Assembly: GCA_022925895.1 (NCBI GenBank)
Contig: JAKSYS010000041.1
Span: 1-64,000, forward strand
Source of the DNA: Fragilaria crotonensis
Lineage: Eukaryota > Bacillariophyta > Fragilariophyceae > Fragilariales > Fragilariaceae
Direction: 5' to 3'
DNA length: 64,000 nucleotides
The translations under genes and the position numbers were made by a program. Positions 45,980 to 58,200 of the stretch are shown here, one piece after another. How positions within the stretch are numbered: position 1 is the stretch's first letter; the number at the start of each line of letters is the position of its first letter. The notes under the pieces were generated by a model. The model saw only the letters and a list, made by a program, of their open reading frames with translations, made no database searches and had not been told where the DNA came from.

Positions 45980-48449
45980 CGACGACAACGGCGACAGCAT
46001 TGCGGATGACGACGAAGATTTTTACGGCGACGACGACAATGATGATGCTCAAGGATCGCAAGGAGCTCCTGACGACGCGCCTGACGACGCCCACGATGCC
46101 GTGGATTTCGACGCTGGTTTTCACGACGCAGGAGTGCCCGTCAACGACCATGACGAGGCAGAACAAGGAGCGCCCGACGAAGCCGGCATCGTCCCAGGAG
46201 CGCCCGTGGGTGCTACAAGACCCACTGAAGATGCAAACCAAGGAGCGCCCACAGAGGCTGCAAACCAAGGAGCGCCCACAGAGGCTGCAAACCAAGGAGC
46301 GTCCACAGAGGCTGCAAACCAAGGAGCGCCCACAGAGGCAGCACCGCACTACAACCTACGACCACGCGTCAGCACACCAAACGTTTTCCAAGCGGCGATC
46401 GACGCACCACACAACGGAAAATCGTATTTCCCACCGAGACAACTAACGCAAAGCGGTTTCACACTCACGCAACGCGGCGTCGAACGGTTCTCACTAACGG
46501 CGCCAAGCGATTTCAACAAGTCCGTTTTTGGGTATATCATGAACCAAATGACGGCACAAGCCGGCATCAAGAAGCACGGCAAGGCGGCCGAGGCCGCACT
46601 GATGAACGAGTTCGCCCAACTGGAAGAGTTGGAGGTGTACGAATCAGTCGACCCGAATTCACTGACCTGGGAACAGCGCAAGGCTGCCCTCAAGGCCATC
46701 AACCTGATCAAGGAGAAGCGCGATGGAACACTGAAAGGCCGCACAGTTGCCGACGGGAGGCGCCAGCGGTTCTTATACGATAAATCCGAAACAGCATCAC
46801 CAACGGTGTCGAAAGACGCGCTGATGCTGTCCATTCTAATTGACGCATACGAAAACCGTGACGTCGGAACTGCCGACGTCGTTGGAGCCTACCTTAAGGC
46901 TTTTATGGACGACTACGTGCTGATGAAGTTTGTGGGAGCCTCCGTGGACATTCTATGCGAAATGAACCCGGAACACATTAAGAACGTGGCCATTGAAAAC
47001 GGAGTCAAGGTACTGTACGTCCGACTGATAAAGGCCATCTACGGGTGCGTCAAGTCGGCTCTATTGTGGTATGACTTATTCTACGGCGAACTTAAGGAAA
47101 TGGGCTTCGTGTTAAATCCATACGACTCTTGCATTGCGAACTGCGAAATCAAAGGCAAACAGTGTACCATTGCCTGGTACGTGGACGACGCGAAGATATC
47201 GCACGTGGACCCCGACGTAGTAACGTCGATTATTGACCGACTCGAGGCGCGTTTTGACAAGATGACAGTAACACGTGGATTGGAGCACTCGTTTCTCGGG
47301 ATGAAGATCCGGTACACGGGAAAGGGAACGGCGGTAATCACCATGAAACAGTACCTTGAGGAGGCGCTGTCGGAGTGTGGTATGGACATCGTACACAAGG
47401 CCACAACCCCTGCGCAGAGGAATCTTTTCGATGTTAACGAAAACTCACCACCGTTGGAAAAGACCGAAGGGATTATTTTTCACAGTGTGTGCGCAAAATT
47501 GTTGTACGTCTCACTACGTGCGCGCGTGGATATACTTCTGCCGATCGCCTTCTTGTGTACAAGAGTGACAAAGAGTACACAGCAGGACCAGTCCAAGTTG
47601 AAACGAGTGTTGGAGTACCTCAAGGGACACATGGACGACGAATATGTTCTCGGCGCTGACGACATGGGAAGATTACGCACGTGGGTGGATGCCGCTTTTG
47701 CCGTGCATCCTGACATGAAGAGCCACACTGGTGGCGTTATCTCGTTCGGAAGAGGAGGCATCGCCTGTAAGTCGGGCAAACAAAAGTTGGTAACAAAGAG
47801 TTCCACGGAAGCCGAAACGGTCGGTGCCAGCGACTATCTACCCAACACTCTGTGGGTGCAGATGTTCCTTGAGGCACAAGGTTACAGCGTACACGAAAGT
47901 TATTTTGAGCAGGACAATGAGAGTGCTATCAAACTCGAGACAAATGGGCGAATTTCTGCGGGACCCAAGTCTCGGCACATTAATATTCGGTATTTCTGGA
48001 TCAAGGACCGCTCGAAGGACGCGAACATCACTATCCGACACTGTCCCACCCTTGCCATGTTAGCGGATTTCTTCACGAAGCCGCTTCAAGGGAATTTGTT
48101 TCGTAAGTTTAAGGCTGTGCTACTCGGACAAGCGCACGTCGACACCCTCGCATTGAACCCCACGGCTCCAGTCGAGGAGCGTGTTGGGGAAGAGCGATCT
48201 GGAAGCCATGGGCGTACTGTTACTAGTGTAGTCGACACGGTCCCTGAAGGCAACCGTAAGATTATGGACGTGGCCAAACTAACTTGGGCCGACGATGTGG
48301 TACGAAAACCTGCGGTCGCGAGCAACGCAAAGAAGATACCGATGTCTCTGAGTAAGGGAAATGCCGGTATTGGGAAACGCACTAAAAGTGCGAGTGTTTT
48401 GAAGAGATCATTCTCTCAAAACAATCCAGTTAATAGAATCAAGGTTTGA
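45783..48449 (+). CDS. Reverse transcriptase-RNase H ORF of the young Copia element
   Basis: About 888 codons, with no ATG needed if it is read as an extension of the previous ORF. It starts with acidic sequence and four 8-residue NQGAPTEA repeats (about 46237..46339), then HYNLRPR, RT with the box AWYVDDAKISH, and RNase H with KSSTEAETVGASDYLPN and LADFFTKPLQGNLFRKFK. The last 89 codons lie inside the 3' LTR. Confidence 0.88.
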   Translation: MSGARTKPSMSPSMILTMFPPTMFHTLALPTPTTTQLTTTKSPTYSPTAPILFMTRRRTKERFRDDDDNGDSIADDDEDFYGDDDNDDAQGSQGAPDDAPDDAHDAVDFDAGFHDAGVPVNDHDEAEQGAPDEAGIVPGAPVGATRPTEDANQGAPTEAANQGAPTEAANQGASTEAANQGAPTEAAPHYNLRPRVSTPNVFQAAIDAPHNGKSYFPPRQLTQSGFTLTQRGVERFSLTAPSDFNKSVFGYIMNQMTAQAGIKKHGKAAEAALMNEFAQLEELEVYESVDPNSLTWEQRKAALKAINLIKEKRDGTLKGRTVADGRRQRFLYDKSETASPTVSKDALMLSILIDAYENRDVGTADVVGAYLKAFMDDYVLMKFVGASVDILCEMNPEHIKNVAIENGVKVLYVRLIKAIYGCVKSALLWYDLFYGELKEMGFVLNPYDSCIANCEIKGKQCTIAWYVDDAKISHVDPDVVTSIIDRLEARFDKMTVTRGLEHSFLGMKIRYTGKGTAVITMKQYLEEALSECGMDIVHKATTPAQRNLFDVNENSPPLEKTEGIIFHSVCAKLLYVSLRARVDILLPIAFLCTRVTKSTQQDQSKLKRVLEYLKGHMDDEYVLGADDMGRLRTWVDAAFAVHPDMKSHTGGVISFGRGGIACKSGKQKLVTKSSTEAETVGASDYLPNTLWVQMFLEAQGYSVHESYFEQDNESAIKLETNGRISAGPKSRHINIRYFWIKDRSKDANITIRHCPTLAMLADFFTKPLQGNLFRKFKAVLLGQAHVDTLALNPTAPVEERVGEERSGSHGRTVTSVVDTVPEGNRKIMDVAKLTWADDVVRKPAVASNAKKIPMSLSKGNAGIGKRTKSASVLKRSFSQNNPVNRIKV

Positions 48450-48549
48450 TTGACTTTGTTCTCTATTTCCAATTTACTCTGAGCGTTTGCGATAACAAGA
48501 CACTTGGTTTAAGGCCTATCGTGTTGTCGTGAAACTAGGGAAAACAACA
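48182..48549 (+). repeat. 3' LTR of the young Copia element
   Basis: Copy of 42252..42619. It contains the end of the pol frame (stop at 48447..48449) and is followed directly by the target duplication cccac. Confidence 0.95.
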
Positions 48550-48830
48550 CCCACAAAGGAAAGATGACGACGGCGGTCGACATTCCCGTGATCAAGTATG
48601 ATTGTTTCATTGATGGGACCCATATTCAGAGGGCACTTCTTCTTCGATGTGAAAGGGATTCTTTTGGTTGCTCCGAGTGCAAGGACACAAGTGTTACACA
48701 GGTCTGAGGTTCTGGATATGGTGGGCGCAATTCTGTTGTTGTCTTCAAATCGAATATCACGCAGAGTTGATTCGAGTGAGTCGTCTATGCAGGGTATCCG
48801 AGTGCGCAATCGAGTAGGAAACTCTTGCAT
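48550..48830 (-). pseudogene. 5' part of the host gene split by the Copia insertion
   Basis: Starts with a true ATG at 48830 (MQEFPTRLRTRIPCIDDSLE) and runs open to the target duplication, where the element begins. About 93 codons; no signal peptide is apparent. It is the upstream half of the gene at 41241..42251. Confidence 0.65.
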
Positions 48831-51085
48831 GAAAAAACCCGATGCACCTGCATCGAGTTGCCAAAGTTGCCAGTGAGTGGTTCGGCAGGTATTTCATGCA
48901 GTCGGAGTCGGTGGTACCAGGTAGTAGTACTATAGCTATCGTCGTGTTTCGAGAATAGAGAAGACGCACATCACCATGTTCAAACGAAACACGCTCAAGG
49001 GCCACGATAACAATGGTGAACTGACTACAGCATTTCTTTTTTTGGGCAGTAATAGCAGTATTCAATGCTTATGATGATGTTGAACTTCCTTAATCTGACG
49101 CGCAGGTCATCATCACTGAAAAGTTGTGAGGGGCGGCCCTTACTTTGTTATGGCTGTGTCTCACCCAGCATCATTGGATGCAACCATGACTCATTTGCTA
49201 GTTCTGAATTTTCATGCCAATAATCAAGAAGACGCTACCAGAAACAGCATTTCTTGTATCTGCTGGTTGTGCGAAAGGCATTGTTGCAGTGGGTTATTTG
49301 TTCTCTGAATGGTTGCTGCTGGCTGATGAGAACATTCCAGGTGACTTCAAACTACTGATGTTGTTGTGGATACGGCATTGCTACTGAATTGGAATGAATG
49401 AATCGAATCAACCAATGGCATTTAGTACAGTGTCTGGTGATCATGGAGCTGTACTAATTGATATGGTTGGTATGAATCAGGAGGACAGAGAGTCTGGAGG
49501 TCATGTGCCTGGGACAGCAAAGAATGTTAGTATCATGACATAACATCGAGTGTTGGTGCTGCGTTATAACGTGCAAGACAGTGAGACTGCTGGTGAGGTG
49601 GTTGGGGGGATAGGAAAGGACAAGTGGTGCATGGACCATGATTATGCTGTAGATGTGCCTTAAGCAACCTCACTGAAATGACAGCAACACTCATGCCAGC
49701 CAATGCCCAAAAGTATTCACACGAACCTCTTGTAGGAGCAACAATGTGGTGTTGGTGTTCTGAAAGTAGTTCTTTTACTATTGCACAACACAGCAAGAGG
49801 TTGCTCTAAGCACCTTCATCACCAACACAAGGTTCTACTGCTGTGGGAGATGGTGGCAGGCTTGTCAAATGGTGGGAGGGGATACTGCAATTACAGCCTT
49901 TGGCAGTACCAACAGCATCTATGCTGGTCATACTTCTGTCTCTACTAACATAATCAATGAACTGGAGAGAGGTTAAAGAATGGGCCTCTCAATTCCATCA
50001 TAGAATTTATTGCAGTTCACATGTTGTGCAGTGAACCTGCTCTTTGCTGCTGTGCGTTGCTTGCTGCCATGTCAACTTTTGGTACGTTAACGTGCTGGCG
50101 GTGGCAGCAGCATGGAGTTTTTTCCACTCAGTGAAGTTACCACCACAGTTGCTGTATTTGTTTTCTGAAGTATGTAGTACTAGTAGCTAGCTCATTTCAT
50201 GGACATCCATTGTGCTGTGGTCTTCAATAAAATCCAAATAAGGAACACTGCAGATCATAGTACTAGAAGATGCAGTAGCCACTACGGAGTACATACAACA
50301 TAGCGACTTTAAGTAAGGCATCATCATTGGTCGTATGATAGCGCATCAATACAAAGAGTCTTGAGAATTGAGCATTGACGATGATTCACCATCATTGACC
50401 ATCCATGGGCATTACGTATTACATTGGCTGCCAGCGGTACTGTACTGCTGGTTACTGTTACTTTAATGAGAACTGGGACTCAGTCTTTTTATCATTATTA
50501 TCATAGTCCTTCAATGACTTCAAAGGCATGCACTCCAAGACATGAAGACTCCAAGTAGTTAACAAACAGCAAATACTTGTACGATTAAGACATACGCGTC
50601 CCTCTCGGGAGAACCAACCCATGAGTGCCCATGCCAGCATCATGACTCATGACTATGCCTCGAATGTGGTACACGTCGTACCAGTACTGTGCAGGTAAAC
50701 AGCAGTACTAATACTGCAGTACAGTATTGGTTGTGCGTGTTGGCGACAAGCGACGAATTCATCTCTGTTAGCAAATTCATATGCTAAATATTTCATATTC
50801 AGTATGCCTCACGATACTCAATACTACGCAATACTCAATACTGGGTTCGTGTCGTGGGCCGTGGGTATCACGCTTTGACGTGCTTTTTCTACGAGAAACC
50901 CGACCAAACCATTTGCCATTAACAGCGGACGAGTAAATCAGAACAACGAATTCTGTTGATCGTTCAACATATCAACTCCTTCACGGTGTAAATCTGTATA
51001 TTCGTTGTTGAAATCTGAAACTAGTTCTACACTCACACTCAAAGCACTTCAATACAAGGAATAAGCAAGAAAGCGTTTTATAAAC
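48831..51085. other. Gene-poor spacer
   Basis: No gene is supported. The sequence is AT-rich with short frames, TGACTCATGACT near 50642 and scattered GTAC palindromes around 50680..50730. Confidence 0.5.
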
Positions 51086-52634
51086 ATGAAGGGCGCTATT
51101 TATTCTTCATGTCTCATTGCAATCACACATGTTCTGGCTACGGTGATGACACAGCTGCCACTGGCGACTGCATCTGAAAAGTCAGGGATGATTACCATGC
51201 CTCTCGTTCCTCACCACATTCAACGTCAGCGTCGTCTTGATGCTGATCCGTTTGCCACGAAATCGGATGCTCTGTACCAAGGCTACGGAACTCACTACGT
51301 GGATCTCGTCGGGACTCCTCCCCAGCGCCAAACACTCATCATCGACACGGGTCGTCCGTGACCGCCTTTCCGTGCCAAGATTGTTTCAGTTGTGGATCGG
51401 GATATCATACCGATGAGAATTTCAAAGAGCATGACTCCTCCACCTTCTAAGCGTCGATTGTAACGAGTGTCAATTGGGCACTTGCAGCAGCGCGTTCCAG
51501 TGTGAATTGTCGGTCGCCTATCAGGAAGGCTCGTCGTGGAATGCCTATGAAGCGTTGGACACAGTCTATGTTGGTGGTCCCCATGATACGCCAGTCGAAG
51601 GCGCTCCCGACGCCTTTAAATTTCGTTTTGGATGCCAGACGCACCTCACTGGATTGTTCAAGACTCAGTTGGCAGATGGAATTTCCGGAATGGAGGTGAG
51701 CCTAATATTATTGCATGTTTGGTGATGCCACAGCGATCGATGCCGAGCGTCATTTATATATTCATTTGATCTACCTATTCCTTACAAATATCAATTCTCT
51801 AATCTTTGCCCACGTTTTGTTCGTTTCCAGATTAATGACTCCTCACTTTGGAAACAAGCCTTCGACGCCGGTGCGATTCACTCCCAAGCCTTTTCACTTT
51901 GCTTCAGCCGTCAGCCAACCGCCTCTAGAGAAGGAACAGCTGCCGGTGTCATGACCCTTGGTGGTTCCGACACTCGATTGCATTCCACCACAATGGTGTA
52001 CGCTCAGCAGCCCAATGAGGATGGGTGGTTCAAGGTTCACATTCGAGCCATCTACTTGCGACGCGGCGGCGGAGAGTCCGTTCTCTCCGATAAATCTGAC
52101 GGCGTGAGAGTTGAAAGGCTCAAGGGATTGACAGAAGAGCAGATCAACAGCGGAGACGTGATTCTGGATAGTGGCACTACTGACACATACCTCCCAATGG
52201 AAATTGCTGGACCCTTTATGGAGGCCTACCGTGGCCTTATGGACGGAGACGATTGGGAACCTGATACTCCCGTATCCTTGACCGCTGATGAACTCTTGCG
52301 CATGCCAACTATTCTCATTCAACTACAGGGAGTAGGAGAAGAAGGAGACGCAATTGACCCCATGGCACAAGGCTTGGCAAGTGCCGTTGACTCCTCCCAT
52401 CCACATGATATCTTGATCGCTGTCCCTCCGACACATTACATGGAGTTTTCTGCCAAGACTCAAATGTATTCACCACGATTTTATTTTACGGAATCGTACG
52501 GCGGAGTGCTGGGCGCCAACTTCATGATGGGACATGACATTTTCTTTGATGTTGCCAACAAGAGAGTTGGTTTCGCCGAAAGTGAATGTGACTATAACGT
52601 GGTATCGGATTTGGAAGATTCTGGAAGAGAATAA
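51086..52634 (+). pseudogene. Second pepsin-like aspartyl protease, decayed (one intron)
   Basis: Paralogue of the protease at 20139, with shared runs such as YQGYGTHYVDL, PQRQTLIIDTG, GCQTHLTGLFKTQLADGI and ILDSGTTDTYLP. A signal peptide (MKGAIYSSCLIAITHVLATV) starts at 51086. Exon 1 ends 51695 and exon 2 starts 51831, a 135-bp GT-AG intron (gtgagc, ttccag) absent from the paralogue. Exon 1 has lesions: a codon is missing just after YVDL near 51307, the frame shifts right after the first DTG in the G run 51349..51351, and an in-frame stop with another shift follows near 51448. Exon 2 is open and carries the second Asp motif. It ends without the membrane helix found in the paralogue. It is therefore a pseudogene, or base errors concentrated in exon 1. 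Confidence 0.75.
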
Positions 52635-54847
52635 AGGCTACGTAGTACTCGGGTAACACTTAGTCATGATACGGTATTATTTGGTAGGCGTTTATAACTC
52701 TTTACGTGGTGTCTGCACTCCTCATTCCTTGACACCCGCTGAGAAATAAAATCAACCAGGCACTATACTGCTTCTGTATGCTTCATAGCACCAGCTTCTG
52801 AATTATCTTTAGCCTTTTGTGCAAACACTTCTTTTACAATATCCGCGACATGCGGACATAGAATATCGTAAGCCTATCCAGCCTTGACGGGCAGCTGGCA
52901 GTGAGCATGATCTGATGGAGCTGAAAAATCATTTGCAATATGCCTCATGTTGTGAGTAGAGACAGGAGTCTGTGGCAGTTTGCCCACTTCTAGTTAGAAC
53001 GCAAGAGAAGAGCACTAAAGCATCACATTCGATTTACGATTCTATCTCGAATCTACACAACCAAGAAATTTTGGAACACATGGTCGCAATGCCCCTGATT
53101 CCTGATTGTTTTGATGAGCAGATGCTCTTTTTGGCTTTCCATTGAGCACTTCCTTTTTGGCTTCTAGTTGGAATGCGGTCAAGGGACATCCCGGAAATCC
53201 TGGGTTATCAATACTACTAGTTACTGGAGTATCTAACACAGCTTACAGCTAGAGATATGACTCTGGATGCCCCAATTGTCGGACTAAATGTGAATCCATG
53301 TGACGTTGCAATAATTACAGCATTCCTGATCGTGGGGTGTACACCACGAATGCGGCATGGATTGCTGCATGCTTACCTTAATGATAAGAACGGAAGTGGG
53401 CATTCTTTGTCATGTAGTAACTATTGCATAGCTATTATTTCGTCGATTGTCATTATTATCATTGGCGTTGTCTTTCAGTGTCAACAGCAAGAAAGAATAA
53501 CAAACAATCACAGTTTGGATGGTCTTTGTCATGATTCCGGTCAAAATCAGTGAGTTGTCGTGTAAAAATGAGACAGCAAAGGCGACCTCGTTCGATTGTC
53601 TGCTAATAGCAACATTATGATAGCGCTGGACCTATTGACACAGAACCGAACCCTCTTGTGCCGCCAGCCGCCAACGGCAGTCAGATTCCCAAAATCGGAT
53701 CCCAGGTATCTAAAACGTACGAGTACTCGAGTACAACATCTGAATCACCGAATCACCCACTTCGATGTACTATCCCACCACCCCACCCCAATCATAAAAG
53801 ATTGTTTTGAAAGAAGGGGAAACCAAGATGTACCCCATGATACGGCATGCTCTTGGGGTCGTACGTAATCAAAAGTGGGACAAAGTTGCGTAAGACCTGC
53901 AATCAGGGTGTTTTTTTTTTGTGCTTGAATAGAGGGTAATAAACATGGATTTTACTGTTATATTGCTGTTTCATCTGTAATTACAGCTGAACTTCACAAT
54001 ATTTTGGTTCATTGAAGAGTCAGAAGGTGTGCATGTACAACTAGTGCAAATCTAGTTTGTGGTCAAGTTTGTTTAGCATCCCTGCTTTGCAGTTAGGTTT
54101 GGAGGCTTTCTATTCATCTGGCAATACTGAAAATGATGCCAGCATGTCAAGTCTCACAAGGAGGCAAAAATGAGAGGTTACATGTGCTGTTTACACATGC
54201 CATTCATGGAACAGCAACCCCTGACACAGCTTCAGCAAGCCAACATAGAAAATGTCATGAGTCCGAGCAGGAGGGATGGCACCAATTGTCAAGGTGTTCT
54301 GCAATTGGTCGTGGCATGCATACAAGCATCAAATTAAGGCCTCTGAGGAAGAATCCATGTAAATGCTTCACTCTTTAAACCACCATGAAATGCATTGGAA
54401 GCACATTGTCAGCATCATGGCTGGCTCTCTACCATTGCATTTCTTGCAGGAGGCTTTAGTTATACCATTTGTCATCATACAATCAAACATGCCTACCGTT
54501 GACTTTTGAGCGAGCAATCCACACTCCCTGCCCCACTTTTGTAGATGCAGGATTCCTACTTAGAAACAACATCTGAGCGCTGGCTTAGATGCAAAGAATG
54601 GTGATATAGGGCATGATCATATGTCTCGATTGGAATGACACTCTCTAGTCATTTTTTATGCACACACAGCCCATTGATGTTTGTGCAATTCAATGAACAA
54701 TCCCCTCCCCACTATTAGATCTGATGCAGGATATACTTAAACTAACTATCTGGTTTTGCACATTTTCATCTTCACCATCCAATCTGTTGATTGTAAATAT
54801 ACAATGGACATGGATGAAATGAAGGTGTTCACCTGTCACATCTCACG
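52635..54847. other. Gene-poor spacer
   Basis: No gene is supported. A 98-codon plus frame at 53257..53553 contains a hydrophobic stretch (CIAIISSIVIIIIGVVF) but no family signature. A run of about ten T lies near 53915. Confidence 0.5.
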
Positions 54848-54859
54848 CAATAGCGACCA
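54848..54859 (+). repeat. Left inverted repeat of the candidate transposon
   Basis: caatagcgacca, the exact reverse complement of 60256..60267. Matching fades after a further GGCC. Confidence 0.5.
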
Positions 54860-54940
54860 GAGGCCATATTTACGAAAGTGCGCGCTGTGTAACGGTCGCG
54901 AACACCCCTAAGAAAAATCAAAAAAGTGAAAACCTTAAGT

Positions 54941-55077
54941 ATCGAAAAGTGTTTCTAAATCTGCACCCTGACGAGCACTGTGGATACAAATTCAAATGGT
55001 GCATCCTTGAGTGGTGATGAGCCACCATATGAATTTGCTGACACAGTACTCGTCTGGGTGCAGATTTAGGTTTTCGA
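54941..55077. repeat. Subterminal foldback, arms of about 55 bp
   Basis: The left arm atcgaaaag...ctaaatctgcaccc, gacgag, actgtg, caaattca, atggtg recurs inverted on the right side, around a loop of about 20 nt. Mismatches are few in the core; ctaaatctgcaccc is perfect on both sides. It lies 210-350 bp upstream of the transposase ATG. Confidence 0.65.
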
Positions 55078-55286
55078 CTCCAATTGATCCAAGTCATTAG
55101 TTTTCCTGAAAATGTCTGGCTCAAAACCTGATGCTGTCATAGGTTCTACGTAGAGGTCATTGACTAGTTTTTTGCATCGCGTCATCAAATTGATGCGTAT
55201 CCTATGACAATTACAATAGCAGATCCAAAGAAGGCGGCGTTGATCCAGCCTCTTCCTTCAGCAACATCCCCGACAATAGCTAAGCA

Positions 55287-58200
55287 ATGGTGTATACAAG
55301 ATCGGGCAAGGAGGTGAAGCATGCTGCTTCTTCCTATGGCCGTGCCGCTAGGAAAGAATTGGCAAAGCAGCAGCGAAAGAATAAGAGGAAAAGAAAGGGA
55401 GCAAAAGCAGACCCTGATGCACGGACAACAAGGTCGTTTGCTCAAATGATGCAAGAAAGCGATGCCGAAGAAGATCCAGAAAGTGTTGGAACATCCATGG
55501 CAACAAGTACTACAGCTGTGCGAGTGCTTCGAGCTTCAACAACTCCTCGGAGACCAAGGTGCACCGATTTCGGAAGAACTTGTCATTATGCGTTTAATGG
55601 ACAAGGGTTTCTATTTTGCAGTCCGTGTGATTTATGGGACTCGCTCCCTCCTGATAAGGACACAAGAATAACAATCGACAGTCGCAGATATGGATGCAAG
55701 GCAAACCACAAGTCCTTCTCCCACCCAACAACGCTGAAAGGAAAACAGGGATGCTTTGAAGGACGAAGAAGGACATTGCCACAACGTGCTTTCACTTCTG
55801 TAAACACAATAATCAGCCTGCAGGATGACAACGAATCATGTTCTCATTCATTGTCATCTTCAAGCGTGAGCAGTGCCGCCAGCAGTACCGGTAATATTAC
55901 GACTAGTACGGTCCTCGGGGCCGTGAAGCATGCGGTGGCGGAGAGTGTAAGTAACACTGCGTTTTGTACCGCCGGTGACATTGAAGAACGGACACATGCT
56001 GATGCGAGCAATGGCGAGGGAGGGGATCACGAGAGTTTGAACTCTTTTTCAATTGTGATGACGCTACAGGTAGAGGTTGAAAAATTGAAGGGTAAGCTGC
56101 TGTTGCTTCAAGAGCGGAATCGGGTTATCCTTATTGAGAATAAGGCACTTCGTGAGCAAACGAAAAACAAGACCAGAAGGAATGAGGCGTCAGAAAGCAC
56201 TGAAGCAAGCACTTCTACTAGCACTTGCACTAGTAAAAATGAGGCATTCTCCAAGGAGATCCTGGATGCAATCAATCATGTTGTGCATGCCAATTACCGA
56301 CGATGGAGTAACACTCGAGTTGGTCACCTAGTGGCGAAGCTGGTATGGAGTCATGCAAAATTCATTCCACATTTGGAAAAGTATGCACGTAAGCACTTCC
56401 GTGACAACGTGTTTACTTCCTATAACATACTTCGCGAAATGGACCTCGCTGGGGGTACACTATCTTATGAAGGAATCGATGTGTTGAGACGTGTTGAAAC
56501 CTGTGGTGTCAAACGATTTCGAGGATCGATGATTCCCTCGAAGTCCGAGCTAAAGCGTATGGCCACTGTCGTGGAGTGGTATGCAAACGAACACTGCCCA
56601 TTCCGTTCCCATCAGACCGCAGCTGGTGAGTCTATACAATTTGACTATACCAAGGCTACATTGTGTATTACCGAAGCCTTCCATTTGGATGAGATTGGCA
56701 AAAACCGAAGTTTGTCATTGGCTTCTTCGATTGATGGTGCTTCGTTGTCAAAGAATCTGTCAATTATTGCTGGTGGGATCAAGGTTACTGATCGCGGGGC
56801 ACGATGCCCAATTACACGTCGACCACTACTTGACAATCCATTCACAATGAGCGCGCAGTCTCGAAATCTCTGCATACCATTAAAAATTATGATGGGAAGA
56901 GAGACAAAGGAAACATTCGTTGAATTCGCCTCGCTCTTTAAGTTTTTGGATAACCTTTCGGACGCAGCAACGCTACCAGCCGAGATGGAAGGATTCCTTC
57001 CATTTTCGTGCATGACAAATTGCGATCTTTCGGCGCAGTGGAAGGGATTGTGCAAGGGCGGTGCAGCGAAAGTTCACACACTTCCCTGTACAGGATGTGC
57101 AACTGAGTCTGACGCTTTAGCTACTCCAAACGCAACGCCATGCCATCGATGGTGTGTGGATCATTCAGCTGCAGATCCTGATTGGCTCTGCTTCCATAAG
57201 GAGATGGCAACGCCAGAAAGGATGAGCTCAATGAAAGGCGAGGTGGAGGAGCTTGTTTTGACATTGGAGAGAGCACTTGTAGATATACTTGCAAATTCAC
57301 GAATGACGCGTTCTGACGTTGAATTAGATATGCCGACAGAAGGATCTTTAAACGACGTTGCATCTATTCATTGTTGTCCTCAAAGTGCGTCGCAGAGACA
57401 ATCACTTTCTCGTTTGTTAACAAATGAGCTGATTCTAAGAGGACTCGGGATTGATGGCACCTTGGAAGTAAGACGCGAGCGTTTGTGGCTTGCACTAAAA
57501 GACGAGGCCACCATTGCAAGACTCTCAAAAGAAATCGAACACGGCGAGATCAAGGAAGGTGCTTACTTTCTTCTAATGCAAACTCTGCCATGCATTTTGC
57601 ACATGGAGAATCGCAACGGTATCAAGATTTTGTCGATGCTGTTGGTTGAAGGTCTGTCAAACGCAAAGAAGAAATTGCTGTTCTCGAATGTAAATGCAGA
57701 GGGATCACGAGTGTCTCACTTCATTGCGCACGTTGAGTGTATTATAAATCAATCGATTCTCGGGACTCCAAATGATCCTTGCCAATGGAAATGCCCATTT
57801 GAGTTCAAGAAGAAGGAGCTCGGACCGATTACAATGGATAATGTGAGAACGCGACGTATTGTGGATGCCCTCGATATTCTTGTTGAATCATGTGTGACGG
57901 ACGAGGATCGCAAAGGACTTTGGACGACAGCGCTCAATAATTATAGGATCTCGATGGTCCTCTTGCGTAAGAAAGACGACTTCTCCAACGACCAGGTGGC
58001 AACGTATCAGTGCCATGCTGATAAGTTTTTCCAAGCATGGCTTCGACTCTGGCAGAAGGAGGGAATAACAAATTACATTCACATGATTGGAGCTGGTCAC
58101 GTGTCAGATTACTTATTCAGGTGGAAGAATTTGTATCGGTTTTCCCAGCAAGGTTGGGAAGCCATGAACTCGCTCATCAAAACATTTTTCTTCAGAAGAA

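Larger units (their letters stand above)
42252..48549 (+). mobile_element. Ty1/copia LTR retrotransposon, young and whole-looking
   Basis: 6,298 bp with 368-bp LTRs that look identical, starting TGTTGGGG and ending AACAACA, and a perfect 5-bp target duplication (cccac at 42247..42251 and 48550..48554). There are three open frames: a small leading ORF, a gag-protease-integrase ORF and an RT-RNase H ORF. Identical LTRs imply a very recent insertion. It interrupts a host gene on the opposite strand. It is a different family from the 12-kb element at 7879. Confidence 0.96.

Noticed and set aside
53257-53553. Frame with a hydrophobic stretch
   Set aside because: Only 98 codons, AT-rich hydrophobic run, no signal-peptide layout or family.
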